Shown piece by piece: positions 11,285-22,514 of a stretch of DNA of 64,000 nt. The notes below the pieces were generated by a model. It ran no database searches. It was not told the origin of the DNA and saw only the letters and a program-made list of their open reading frames with translations. The position numbers were made by a program, and so were the translations under genes. The stretch comes from Lineus longissimus (taxonomy: Eukaryota > Nemertea > Pilidiophora > Heteronemertea > Lineidae), in NCBI RefSeq assembly GCF_910592395.1, contig NC_088316.1, forward strand, positions 5,086,001 through 5,150,000, given 5' to 3'. Each line of letters opens with the position of its first letter. Within the stretch, counting starts at the first letter, position 1.

Positions 11285-12500
11285 TTCCGGGCAGCGTCCT
11301 CAAGTCTCGCTGTTGACGCCGATTCAACAGCGCCTCCTGTCGGCACCCGGTCCTCCATCCCCGGGCTCGATGTTCCCGGGTTCTCTGTTTTCCCCTGTAC
11401 GATAAAATACCATGTTTATGTTGGGGTACGACGTTCGTCTTTATTGTACGTATATACTTGTGGATCAGGAAAATAGAAATACACAATGCCGTGGAGCAGT
11501 TATGCATTCACATTTGCTGAAACGTGGGAAGATATATTTCAATTATAATATAAGATGTATCACGTTTTAGTTGCTAGTTTCAATAGTTGTATTGCTATCT
11601 ACAACATTTATACTCAGAGTGCGTATTCACACAATTATAATGTTCGAATATCTTATACAGCGGGAACATTTGTGCGAGGCGATCATTCTGCATTTGGGTG
11701 GGGAACCAGATGAGTCGCGTACAAGGGTGAAAATTTCAGAGTGGGAATGTTTTTAAGAGCAAATAGGCCCAACTATCTATTTTTTAAAGTAGATAATGCA
11801 ATATTTGATATACGATAACTAAACTAAGATGAAATTTCAACTTTCAGTTACTTGAAAAAACCCTACCGATCGTATAAGTATCGATCCATTTTTTTAAATT
11901 TCCAGTAAGCGCACTATCATGAATAGCTGGGCCGTATCCCCTTTGTTGCCATTATATTTCTTTTTTACTGCACGAAATACTGCTTTGTCAGATCTACTGT
12001 TGCAGTGATAGATATAGCATCGTCATATATATGATAAGGCATATGAATGATAGAACGTGTCCGGGTATTAGTCCGCATGCACTTCCATCCAAGCCAGGAT
12101 ACTCTAGTCGGCGGACTATGTTCCGCCCCTTTTCTACAGTAGAGCTGCATGTTTGAATTTAGTGTTTGAAGTTTTCCAGTCATAGCTACTGGGAAGATAT
12201 AGACAGCTCTAGAATGGGCTCGAATGTACTTAAAACGCGATGTTTGAAGAAGGCCGGACACAATGAATGCAACACCTCTTAATCTCACGGTTCGCTATAC
12301 AAATGTAGGTAAGTTTACCGTTCATTATCACCAAACTTGCTTGAAAAACACAGAGTTCAATCTTTTAATCTTGTGATTCAATACCCAATGCATGACTGAA
12401 ATGCAGCATCGAGAAGAGAAAATTAGTCATTGCATCGTTAGTCGTCGGTTTGTCCTTTGATTTTGTCACACAAAACTTCGAAATCATATAAAAAAATTAA

Positions 12501-12737
12501 ATGTCAGTCGGTTTTAAATGTTTCTCCAGAAACAATGGTTATTTTGACGGTCAGTTTAACGGTAAGTGTCACCTTCCCTTCCTCAGAACCGAATTCGTTC
12601 ATAAGATATCAGGTTCTCTACCAATCTATGAGCAGAAACACGATGTTCACCGGCGCAATGTTATCATTTCGAATGATAGTCATCCTCGGAACGGTGCTTT
12701 TAGTTTTGTCGCTCGTATTTTAGATAGTGAGTTTTGA
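12501..12737 (+). CDS. Conserved ORF of unknown function (unit 1)
   Basis: A 78-codon frame (SRNNGYFDGQFNGKCHLPFL ... GAFSFVARILDSEF) identical in the unit 2 copy at 30,017-30,253. A second overlapping frame is also open, so the choice is uncertain. It may be an exon of the plus-strand gene that ends at 13,723. No domain recognised. Confidence 0.25.
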   Translation: MSVGFKCFSRNNGYFDGQFNGKCHLPFLRTEFVHKISGSLPIYEQKHDVHRRNVIISNDSHPRNGAFSFVARILDSEF

Positions 12738-12929
12738 AAGGCCGGACAACGGCTGGCGTTTGATACAGCAACCACAGCAAGTATAGGACTTGGTTTGCAT
12801 ACATTGTAATATGAAACCACTGCGCTGCGTACAATGTACTTCCATTGACGCGTTTGGATGGAAACTATCGCAAATAGAGGAATCAGTCGATATTGACGCT
12901 CATATAAGAGAGTCTATGATATTATATCG

Positions 12930-13142
12930 ATGGGAAAACTCCGTTTTCCAGCGATATTTTGTTGGTGGCACCCATTGTCGGGCACTAATTCGGTGTATCG
13001 CCCTTGTTTTGGGAGAGATGCAGTTATCGAGCTGGGACGTGACATAATCACAGTAGCCCTAAACATGCTAAAGAAAAAACAGTTGGGGGCTCAGTCCGAG
13101 AGATGTGGGTATGTTCAAGGAATTGATACCGAACTGGAGTAA
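12930..13142 (+). CDS. Possible exon fragment of unknown function (unit 1)
   Basis: Open frame with a plausible helical segment (DAVIELGRDIITVALNMLKK) followed by AQSERCGYVQGIDTELE. The same frame is open in unit 2 at 30,451-30,663. It lies between the previous ORF and the candidate terminal exon. Low confidence. Confidence 0.2.
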   Translation: MGKLRFPAIFCWWHPLSGTNSVYRPCFGRDAVIELGRDIITVALNMLKKKQLGAQSERCGYVQGIDTELE

Positions 13143-13535
13143 TTTGGTTGTCTCACCATAACCGCTCGGGTGAAAATAACATGTAGACCAAATCGAGGTG
13201 TAGCCGAGATTTCGGCCAACAATTTACTATGTTCAGCTCCAGCCACCTGAGCGTGAGGAATCAATTTCTATTCTAAAACATCTCAAATGGAATAACGAAT
13301 AATGTGTTTTTAAACGCTTTTCGACTGCTTCCATATTCTGCACCGACCCAAGCAGTTATGGTTGCCTAACCATAACCACTGAATTCTGAACGAGGCTTCT
13401 CTGGCACATAGTGCATTTCCACTGTAAAGTACGGTTCATTCTAAATCCTGGTGGTGGTATTGCATAGTTACATGAGATAACATTAAATCTTAAAAGCTTA
13501 AATCCGCAAATCTTGTCTTAGTTATTCCTTTCTAG

Positions 13536-13723
13536 ATCCGAATGCACATACAGGTATCAGCTTTTACAAACATACGAAGATATGGCAGGAGAAAGCCATT
13601 GATCTTGCGGAGGAACAATGGAGAGATTTGGAATTTATTGAGGAGTATGAGACGCTCGGAACATGGACTAATTGTCTCAGGCCTAATACTCCGTTTTTAT
13701 CGCTCTTAGGCACAGCGACATAG
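13536..13723 (+). CDS. Candidate terminal exon (unit 1)
   Basis: After a good acceptor (ttcctttctag) a frame of 62 codons runs to TAG 13,721: DPNAHTGISFYKHTKIWQEK, then AIDLAEEQWRDLEFIEEYE and a C-terminal PFLSLLGTAT. It starts in phase 1. It looks helical and acidic, and the family is unknown. In unit 2 the same exon (from 31,046) has a 1-nt insertion and has lost this stop. Confidence 0.35.
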
Positions 13724-14125
13724 ATACTCGTCAGTCACCCCATTTCCATTTCTATGTAGGACGATAATCAGTGCATCGATTTTGATAATATTCAGATATT
13801 TTATGACTCCCCCCCCCCTCTTTTACAAACGAAAGACCCCTTTTCCTTCGATTGAAATATACTGAAAAATTTCGATTTAGTTACCGGTTGATTTTCTGTA
13901 AAAAGTTGAAGATCGCACCAAACGAGAAAATGGCGATAGTTGAAGATTGGGGAGGTTAGAGAAACAACGAACAAACACCATTCGAAATATAGCAATGCCA
14001 ATTTTAGGCCCGTGTGTTGCACATTATAAGGATAAAAAAATACATTGGAAGTTCGGTTCTCCTTAAACATTTCAAAGGAGAGGTCGTTTTCAGAATATGT
14101 GCTTTTTCAGCCCCGTTGGGCTTAA

Positions 14126-14501
14126 AGGCCACGACTCCTGCTTTTATGATTGCATGACATGCTCCGCATTAAATCAAGTTTAATCAAAATTGAAGCACTC
14201 AGTCCAGAGATAAAGCAAGATTAACTGTTTTGTTTACATGTTATGTAACAGCATTGGTTAGGTTTCTAAGTGAAGTCAGGCGGCAAGTTTACTGACATAG
14301 ATCAGACTGATGTTTGATTTCTTACTATAATGGTATAAATTTGTCTGTATTACCTTACCTTATTATAGGGTATATCGAAGGTTAGAATTAGAAATACAGA
14401 CTAACAGACTGCATTGGGTTTTCTGTATTGTATAAAGTGTTAGGTACACTTTTAAAATCGTCTTACAGCAGAAAATGGCAAAATACCTGGAGTTATGGCC
14501 T
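14126..14501. mobile_element. Kolobok-type MITE, 376 bp
   Basis: Flanked by TTAA (14,122-14,125 and 14,502-14,505). The termini are AGGCCACGACTCC and, inverted, AGGCCATAACTCC. Units 1 and 3 show the empty site with a single TTAA (near 191 and 32,008), which proves insertion. The interior contains AAGTGTTAGGTACACTTTTA, shared with the element at 8,774-10,149. No coding capacity. Confidence 0.9.
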
Positions 14502-14757
14502 TTAAATAAGCTTTGGAGCTATAACGGCATTATCAACTTGTGGCACACTTAGTTGGCTTTGTGTGACCCAGTTTGTAGCATCAGTTTGTAACATATGCTT
14601 GCACAAATCAGCATTTTTTGCTGCAGTCATTTCATTATTGATCAGGAACCAATTATCAGCAGCAATTATCAGCCTACTACGAGACCATTTTCTTTGCGGG
14701 AGAGAGCCACAGCTTTTGCAGTGGAAGAGGAAATAGGAATTCACTTAGGAGTACGAG

Positions 14758-16632
14758 ATGCTCAGAAAATGGGCCAGTCTCGTTATATCTCGATATTACT
14801 CTCGGACATACTATACTTCACACTTGTCGAGTGCTAATAACTCTCAGCGCGAACTTTTTACAATGTTTTCAAAACTGACTGCTGATCAATCGGCTGCTAC
14901 CTTGCACCTTGATGGCGTGTCTGACACTGAACTAGTTAATAGATTCGCTGATTACTTCGATCAAAAAATTGTGAAAATTCTAAACGATTTGGAAGCTGAC
15001 GTGCCAACCACGGGTCAGAAACGTTGTAAAACCACCGTCAACCCACTTACCTTCGAGTCCGAACCAACTACAGTTAGTGAACTTTACACCATAACCAGGA
15101 ACACCCCTGTCAAGACTTCATCCCTTGACCCGATCCCAGCATCGTTACTCAAGGATATTCTCACCAACATTCTACCCCAATTGGTAGAATTGATCAAGGA
15201 ATCCATGATAACTGGTGTATTTCCTGATGAGATGAAACTGGCCATCGTTACTCCCATTTTAAAGAAACAGGGTGCGGACATTTCTGATCTCAAGAACTAT
15301 AGGCCTGTGTCCAACCTAATGTACTTTTCCAAGCTTCTGGAGCGTATCGTCGCTGCTCGTCTCCATAGACATCTTGCTGAGCATAACCTTTACACTACAA
15401 ACCAGTCAGCGTACCGTCCAGGTCATAGTGTCAAAACAGCTTTGACTTCAATTGCCGACAGTGTACTTCGTAGTCTGGCTGGGAGGAAGGGTGTGGCCAT
15501 GGTTCTGTTAGATTTGTCGGCCGCGTTCGACACCGTTGACCACACCATCCTTCTGAGTAGATTGCGAGAAGTCTTTGGCATTGGTGGCATGGCCCTAGCC
15601 TGGTTTGACTCTTACCTCACGGGCCGGAGTTTCCGGGTCAAGCTCGGGGACGATTTGTCTGAATCGCACAATTTGCTTTCTGGGGTTCCGCAGGGCAGTG
15701 TGCTTGGGCCGCTTCTTTTCTCTTGTTACACTCAGCCACTAGTAGCGATCCTAAACGCCCATGACCTTACTTCCCACTTGATCACAGATGACACTCAAAA
15801 CTGGCGTGCGTTCCAGCTCACTCCTACGTCATCATTACAAAGTGTCATGAACAGGGTGGAGGCATGTCTTGGCGAGGTCTGCAAGTGGATGAGTGAAAAC
15901 AAACTTAAGTTAAATGACCTGAAGACTGAGTTTTTTCTACTCATGTCCCCTTCTCAGGATCAAATGCGACCAAGTGATATTGTACTGCACATGGGCAATG
16001 CTGAAATTCTGCCGTCCAAAAAAGCTCGCCATCTAGGTTTTATCTTTGACAACACAATGACTTTTCATGATCAAATATCAGGTATTGTATCCGCAGGTTA
16101 TTACCACTTACGCAAAATTGCCTCGAAGAAAAAATATCCCCCTGCCGGACTTTTAGTTACCTTAACCTATACTTTTATTACATCTAAATTGGACTTTTGC
16201 AATTCGTTGTACTTTGGTTTGCCAGATTATGAACTCAACCGACTGCAGAAAATTCAAAATCAAGCTGCACGATTGGTTACCAACACCAAGAGAAGAGACC
16301 ATATAACTCCTGTCCTCCGCCAACTTCACTGGCCACCGGTTCATGCTAGATCTCAATTTAAACTTTTAACATTTGCTTACAGAGCTGTGTATGGCGGTGG
16401 CCCTGCCTATCTTCGGCTGCCGCTTCTTTCGACCCAGAGAACAACCAGGGCAGAAGCGGCACCGAGACTTACTCACTGTAAGTCCAAGAAGAAAACAGCC
16501 GGAGATAGGGCGTATAGTGTCAGCGCTCCACAGCTCTGGAACAAAGTGCTAGAAAAAATTAGATTGTCCAAAACAATGGCAACTTTTAAAAAATGTTTAA
16601 AGACGCACCTTTTTAACCTATATTTCCAATAG
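14758..16632 (+). CDS. LINE reverse transcriptase (truncated, altered active site)
   Basis: A 624-codon frame. The first 13 codons are host flank, so the retroelement part starts near residue 14. Reverse transcriptase blocks are clear: NYRPVSNLMYFSKLLERIV (about 180-198), LDLSAAFDTVDH (about 251-262), GVPQGSVLGPLLF (about 309-321). The catalytic box, normally YADD in this clade, reads ITDD (about 342-345). Both aspartates are kept but the Tyr and Ala are replaced. A C-terminal domain with LDFCNSLYFGLP and SAPQLWNKV follows, as in CR1/L2 elements. The endonuclease is missing. The frame has no stop, suggesting a fairly recent insertion, but the copy is unlikely to be mobile. Confidence 0.85.
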   Translation: MLRKWASLVISRYYSRTYYTSHLSSANNSQRELFTMFSKLTADQSAATLHLDGVSDTELVNRFADYFDQKIVKILNDLEADVPTTGQKRCKTTVNPLTFESEPTTVSELYTITRNTPVKTSSLDPIPASLLKDILTNILPQLVELIKESMITGVFPDEMKLAIVTPILKKQGADISDLKNYRPVSNLMYFSKLLERIVAARLHRHLAEHNLYTTNQSAYRPGHSVKTALTSIADSVLRSLAGRKGVAMVLLDLSAAFDTVDHTILLSRLREVFGIGGMALAWFDSYLTGRSFRVKLGDDLSESHNLLSGVPQGSVLGPLLFSCYTQPLVAILNAHDLTSHLITDDTQNWRAFQLTPTSSLQSVMNRVEACLGEVCKWMSENKLKLNDLKTEFFLLMSPSQDQMRPSDIVLHMGNAEILPSKKARHLGFIFDNTMTFHDQISGIVSAGYYHLRKIASKKKYPPAGLLVTLTYTFITSKLDFCNSLYFGLPDYELNRLQKIQNQAARLVTNTKRRDHITPVLRQLHWPPVHARSQFKLLTFAYRAVYGGGPAYLRLPLLSTQRTTRAEAAPRLTHCKSKKKTAGDRAYSVSAPQLWNKVLEKIRLSKTMATFKKCLKTHLFNLYFQ

Positions 16633-16768
16633 ATAGTGTTTTATTCAATGTGTTTTATGGTTAAATGTTTATATCTATGTATGTATTGTAAAGCGCCGCT
16701 GACAATTTGATTTAAAGCGGCGCTATATAAATTATTTTTTTATTATTATCATTATTATGTTGTTATTA
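14796..16768 (+). mobile_element. 5'-truncated CR1/L2-type LINE
   Basis: Comparison with units 1 and 3 places the insertion between the CTCGAT at 14,791-14,796 and the GATATTGATTCTC at 16,770. It lacks the endonuclease part. The 3' end has a short hairpin (AAAGCGCCGCT ... AGCGGCGCTAT) and an ATT-rich tail, typical of L2/CR1-type elements. It interrupts the region in front of the PAN exon of unit 2. Confidence 0.85.
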
Positions 16769-16769
16769 G

Positions 16770-17058
16770 GATATTGATTCTCATGCTGGAAACGTCGTCT
16801 CTAAGGAAAATGGAAGGCCTGCAGAAAACAGCATGCTTCGATAATGTCATGACCAATATGACAATCCTCACGCCAGTAATAGGAAGCTTTTTGGTTGTAT
16901 CCCGTTTGAAGTGTGCTACATTCTGCCTTGGAATAAAAAAATGTAGGTCGGTAGCCACATATCACTTTGGTAACTGCCAGAAGTGTCAGATAGATGGACT
17001 GAAGTACTTTCGTGTTCATGGAGAACATCAAAAATGGTGGAGATTGTACAAGATGAGG
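16770..17058 (+). CDS. PAN/apple-domain exon (unit 2)
   Basis: Second copy of the PAN exon, with frame and donor intact. Here the fourth-cysteine region reads GNCQKCQIDG where units 1 and 3 have GNQQMCQIDG, so this copy has one more Cys. The acceptor AG at 16,768-16,769 lies only a few bases from the 3' tail of the LINE inserted just upstream. The LINE's AT-rich tail therefore now forms the pyrimidine/AT region in front of the exon, which may affect its splicing. Confidence 0.5.
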
Positions 17059-19418
17059 GTAAGATTGTCAGTAACTCGAACATTCAATGGTTACTTCACC
17101 GTCAATCGCTATGCTATATACTAAAGGCAATTGATACTATCAAAGCTGAAATAAAACCGATGTTCACAAAGAACAAGGACAAATATTCGTGTGATGTCAC
17201 ATAGTAATGTTGACGTCACAGACGGCATCATCTTTAACACAATACACGAAGGTACAACAGGTCACGTCTCAGCCAATTTTCAGTTAAACTGGCACAATTC
17301 ACACGATCATATTGTTTTCCAAGACTTAATCAGCGAGGAACGCTTTCACGCTACGAAAAATAAATACGAGCCTGTCAGACCATGACATTTTCGTATTACG
17401 TTACGTGTGATATCAATTCAAGGTTTGAGAGGCCTGAACATAGGTGGCGCTTTTTTCATTGATTTTCACCGGGGCACTACTTTTTAGATGAATGGTTCCA
17501 ACCAACTGACAGCAACACATGTGCATGCGTCGCGATGATCTGGAAACTTTAAGATAAATATCATATATTATTAGCCCATATAGACCATACTGAATTCTTA
17601 TACGACTTTTTATTTAATATTAAAATACCATAGGCCCCACCAAGTGCATAATATCGGAATTTTTAGTTTTGAAAGAAACTATTTTCCTCAACCGGACTTT
17701 TTATTTCAGGCAATTTTACCTTAATTTTTGTCTCTCGCTTATATCTCCTTTACTATTTATCGCACGGCCACAAGAGTTACATGCTTACGGCCTACAACGA
17801 TATCGTCGGTCACTTACTGAATTGAAAGCATTTTATTTGAGCTTTAAAGGCCTACGCCGTTCGTTAGAAATATTAAATTGTAATTGAACTTGAATATTTC
17901 TCATTGCGTAAATAAGAACTGAATATAAATTTTAGCATTGCCGGTGTGTAGACTGATAGAAAGGGGCAATGAACATAGTTTCAGCAAATTAGTATGCATA
18001 ATAAATGCACAATGGCAATGTGTATAAATGCACTTCTTTTTTCCTTGACAACCGGTAATTACGAACGGCGTACCCCTTTAAACCGTTCGGTATTGACATC
18101 CACAAAACAGAAGTTAAGCTCCAATCACTGTCCAGTACCTAATGATTAACAGTCGTGCCAAGTTTCTTATGAATTCACACAATGTGCCGTTAAACGATAC
18201 AGAAAGACACTGTCACCCGTTCCTTTCATAACCCCTGTGACATTGGAACAACGGGATAGCTGGTTTCGTAATGGAGAGCACAAACTATTCGTGTTCTTCT
18301 TTGCTGGAATAAGTCCTGGCCCGGTTGTTCAAAATCTCATGACTCAACATGATGTTATCTTAACATTTCACGTTAAACCTCCAAACATTACACTGAAAAC
18401 CCTGCCAGGTGTCGTCAAAACGAGTAATTTAGATTACTAACACCCTTATCCCCAGGATAAGTCGATCATTACTTGGAAGGAGTAATCTTGCATCGTCATC
18501 AATTTGAGCAAGACAGCACTCATTTTGAGTACTCAGCCTTGGACGTATGGCAAGATTTCGCCACTTTTGAGGACGGACGTCTGTACATTGTGAATAGACG
18601 TACGTCCGTGATTTGAGTAATGCTCAAACCTCATGTTTGTGATTCTTGATTTAATCTGAATTGTAGTATTATTTGTTCGAAAAATAATGTAGGTAGGCTG
18701 ATCTGGGAAGCAAATATTTATTTCGATTCCTTCTGAGAATCGTGGTTAGATTCCACTTGAGCAATCAACCCTCATCAGAGGAATCATGTTGGCAGTCCAA
18801 CAGAACGGTATGAAAAAAACATTAGGTGGTAGCTGATAAGGCGTCATGCCTGTAACGAATTTGGCAGGTACAAGTACTGTTTATTGTGCATTGATGAATA
18901 CATGTACCTTGGTTTCAAAACCACCAACTCCGAATACTTTTTAAACCTTCTTTTTAATAGCGACATAAAAGCACATGAATTTTAAGACAACTTGATGATT
19001 ATGTAAATATCCACTAGTAGAACTAAATTTTACCTTGCAATTTTCTGAACATCATTATGAACCTGATGACGAACTTTAATTAATCCATTGCTTACTCACT
19101 CTGAGTAGTACAAACCTGATGATGAACTCTCTGCTTACTCACTCTGAGTAGTACAAACCTGATAACGAACTTTAACTACTCCATTGCTTACTCACTCTGA
19201 GCTGCACATTGCTTAGAATCTTTAGTCGGGTAAATATACAGTTTGACCCCCCCAAAAAAGTACGTGAAATTACCCAGGATGAGTAGGCTTGGGTTTTCAG
19301 TGTACGTTATCTAACATAACGTTTAAATTCAGTTGTTCAAAGTCACGTTAGCCATCATGTTAGCTGATATGATGTTATTTTTGTTTTGTTTCGTTAGTTG
19401 CAAAGAACATTACCAAAA

Positions 19419-19886
19419 ATGTCCTCCCCTTATTGGCCACTTCCTTCTGAAATGGAAGCCATGGGAGATAAGAGTGATGAGAAAAAGGAGAGAGGGAAGA
19501 ATTGGTCCCTCACCGAGAAGAATTTGTTGGTCAATCTTGTATTAAGAATCACTCGGGGCATATTGAAGGAGAGTGGTTTCACAAATAAATTTAATAATCG
19601 CATTTGGGAAGAAATAACTACAAAGATCAATGCTCTTGGGTTAGCAGTGCGAAAAGTTAATGCTGTAAAGGACAAGTGGAATCAGCTTCTCTCCAAATCG
19701 AGGAAAGAGTTTGCTGAGCGCTGCATCCACGCTGGTGGTACTGGAGGAGGTTCTAGACGCCGCCCTGCAGACCCCGTCTCTGAAAGAATAATAGCGAGTT
19801 TAGAGCGGGATGCCAGTTTCCGGAGCCATGAACGCGGATTTGAGGTACATTACGGCCGGTCGCTACGTTTACTAAATTCATTGTAA
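19419..19886 (+). CDS. Myb/SANT-like DNA-binding protein (unit 2)
   Basis: A 155-residue copy of the same protein. Compared with units 1 and 3 it has a 9-nt in-frame deletion (LVLDELGITR becomes LVLRITR) and many substitutions, yet no stop or frameshift. The three tryptophans of the domain and the C-terminal SFRSHERGF block are kept. Retention of the frame despite this divergence is the best hint that the protein is or was functional. Confidence 0.65.
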   Translation: MSSPYWPLPSEMEAMGDKSDEKKERGKNWSLTEKNLLVNLVLRITRGILKESGFTNKFNNRIWEEITTKINALGLAVRKVNAVKDKWNQLLSKSRKEFAERCIHAGGTGGGSRRRPADPVSERIIASLERDASFRSHERGFEVHYGRSLRLLNSL

Positions 19887-20365
19887 CTAAAAGGGCAGCA
19901 ACCCTCACTGACACTAACACAACAAGAAGACCCACTTCGAGTTCTAGGAAGGAATATCCCATATCAGTTGTATATGTACATGTACATTACGTGTGTACAT
20001 AGTTTTTGGCGAAAAAGTATCCCTTCGGCTAATCAATCTTCACGAAATTTTATATGTGTTGAGAAAATCTCTTTACCAATACCATGATTAAAATTTTACA
20101 ACATTTCTTGATCAATACGAACAGGCTGCAAAAAATGACTTCTTACAGCATATCAGTCATATCGTCACTCGCTCATTGACATTCCCTACTAAAATACAAA
20201 TTCTAAAACTGACCGGTGAGACCACATTTTCTTTAAAATATTATCAAAAAGCATATTTCTGTGACGGTCTGACTCTGTATATTTAGAATCACCCACAGAT
20301 TGAGAATTGATTCCGCCTTGATCCATCCGAGTCTTGTATTTACCACAACTTGACATTTTAATAAG

Positions 20366-20505
20366 GAGCCACACTGCTGGTCACGGATGAATACATGTCT
20401 CTGCCCTATGTGTATCCTGGTATATCCGGAGGTTTTAAATTCACTCCATCTCTTGATGACGTGGGAGTGAAATTTTACACTGAGTCACAGGATGAATATG
20501 ATTCG
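20366..20505 (+). CDS. Unrecognised exon, intact copy (unit 2)
   Basis: A 140-nt open frame bounded by an acceptor (taataag|GA) and a strong donor (TCG|gtaagg). It encodes a segment starting ATLLVTDEYMSLPYVYPG and ending in FYTESQDEYDS. Stops lie in frame directly upstream of the acceptor, so the open region matches the splice sites closely. Its two paralogues (3,487 and 35,309) have lost the frame. I recognise no domain. It may be part of the same plus-strand gene as the PAN exon. Confidence 0.4.
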
Positions 20506-21039
20506 GTAAGGTAACAAAAAGGGTGTGATTAAAGGGCTTACTACTTAAAGCAACTGACTCAAGTAGAGAAGCCTTGCAATTGCACCTGGGTTATCACCAA
20601 TACCACTACAGTACCGCAAAAGATAGTGGGCTGATAAACATTGAAAAACCACTTCCTATACAAAACAATTTAGATAGAAGCTGGACAAAAATACCGTCGT
20701 CTAAAATAGGAAGAAATACGTTTGAAGTGTGCCCTATAACGATATTTTACATGCTTAACATTTTTGATCCGTACACCCGAATAATCGTACATCAGTATTT
20801 TTGTCTGTACGTGTCGATCAGTGTACGCACGTCTTGTTGTGATGTGCCAGTTTGATATCATAATATCATCCTAATGATAGGAAATGAAATATCTGATGAT
20901 ACAGGACCGGTGTATGCTGTGTTAACTGCTGGCCTATACATGTATAGCAGTCTTCAAGATATCCCTTAAAAAGTGTCCGTCGTAACGAGTTAAGAAAGAG
21001 TTCTATAGATTCATGACGTCCAATACTTGTCCATCAAGC

Positions 21040-21595
21040 AGGAATCAAAAGCGGTTCAGTATCATTTTCGTAAATGAATATTTCCCCTTCTTTATCATCT
21101 TTTCAGCCAACAGAGAATGACTTACTACATAGCGTGTAGCTTCGTTGCAACAGCTCTAACTGCCACTACGATTAAGCTGGATCAAGAGCGGTTCACTATC
21201 ATCTTCGTAAATAAATATTTCCCCTTGCTTATCGTCTATTCAGCCAATATAGAATGACATACTGCACAGCGTGTAGCTTCGTTGCAACAGCTCTAACAGC
21301 CACTGTGATGAAGCTGGATCAAGAGCGGTTCACTATCGTCTTCGTAAATAAATATTTCCCCTTGCTTATCGTCTATTCAGCCAATATAGAATGACATACT
21401 GCACAGCGCGTAGCTTCGTTGCAACATCTCTAACTGCCACTGCGATTAAGCTGGATCAAGAGCGGTTCACTATCATCTTCGTAAATAAGTATTTCCCCTT
21501 GCTTATCATCTATTCAGCCAATATAGAATGACATACTGCACAGCGTGTAGCTTCGTTGCAACAGCTCTAACTGCCACTGTGATTAAGCTGAACCG
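21040..21595. repeat. 136-bp satellite, about 4 copies (unit 2)
   Basis: Same satellite as in units 1 and 3. It ends at about 21,595, where the block with LINE fragments begins, so the right end of the array was lost or displaced here. Confidence 0.85.
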
Positions 21596-21599
21596 ATAA

Positions 21600-22510
21600 A
21601 AGGAGGGGGGGAAAACAACACATCACGTATTTTCTATCGGATCTTTTTATATGTTTCTCTTACAGTTCTCAAAATAGGAAAATGAACGGAATATTTGTAA
21701 ATATGTGCCTTTCTCATTTGTGGTCGACACATTTACTTCTCGCCTGTCGTTTCGCTGAAACTGTATGTAATACCGGAAAAAAAACGAAGTGACATTATTC
21801 TAACCTTCTCTATGACTTAATCATTTTATGAAAGATGTCACATTATGAATTGGTCATTTTGATGAGACTGATTGCATGAGGAGTCTGCACAACTTGGCGC
21901 CCAAATAAACTCACTAACTCTACTGTACATCCAAGCGCTATATAAAATGTTCACCTGAACTAGTTCCTCTTGTCCCTTAGTCAGAAGCCACAGTCAAGTT
22001 GCAAGAAGTCGCCAAATCGAAACCCCGAAATTTGACTTCGGGTGGAACTTGATGCAGTTTGATCGCCGGTTTGACGAAGATTGGTCGGTTTTTACAAATG
22101 ACATGGGTTATTGCGAGAGAGTGAGGTCTGGATGGGCGGTATTTAGCTGAAACTGGTGAAGTAAAGGGCAAAGTGGCTCGAACGGGCTACTGTTTTCCCT
22201 CGGGCATTTTAACCTGACTACAGACATGGCACAATGGCATTTGTTCATTAATCATGCCGAATTAAAAAAATCAGGTGATGATATGCAACCTTACTTAATT
22301 AAGTAAAATTGCAACTATTAATTGCTTTGCGAAAATACCTTTCATTTGATGTGCAGAAAGGCAAGTGTGTTTTGCGTTTAAGATAGTCCACTCTTATCAA
22401 AAATATAGGTTTTTGAGCTCCTTAACATCCTTTCAGGATTTTTTGGTAGGTTCTTCAGAAAATTTATGAATCCCTAAAAGGTTTTGAGCTCGTGAAAAAA
22501 CTCAAGGAGT
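21600..22510. other. Unassigned block next to LINE fragments
   Basis: About 0.9 kb present only in unit 2, without a supportable gene. The piece near 21,900 (CCAAGCGCTATATAAAATG) resembles the 3' end of an L2-type LINE. The rest is AT-rich and not recognised. Confidence 0.4.
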
Positions 22511-22514
22511 TTTT

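Larger units (their letters stand above)
1..14065. repeat. Tandem unit 1 (about 10 kb unit, interrupted)
   Basis: This is the left-truncated first copy of a large tandem unit. Bases 1-6,992 align almost base for base with 31,810-39,064. Bases 11,285-14,065 align with 28,797-31,573. The interval 6,993-11,284 is absent from the other copies and consists of inserted DNA transposons. The unit contains plus-strand exon candidates (PAN exon, Myb/SANT-like ORF, a terminal exon) and minus-strand copies of two exons of the mosaic gene at 45,682-63,700. Identity to unit 3 is very high by eye, while unit 2 is clearly more divergent. Confidence 0.9.

Noticed and set aside
11073-11507. Minus-strand ORF with RARGWRTGCRQ
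   Set aside because: It crosses from unit sequence into the TIR of the MULE MITE, so it is not a conserved gene; the unit 2 version has a different continuation.
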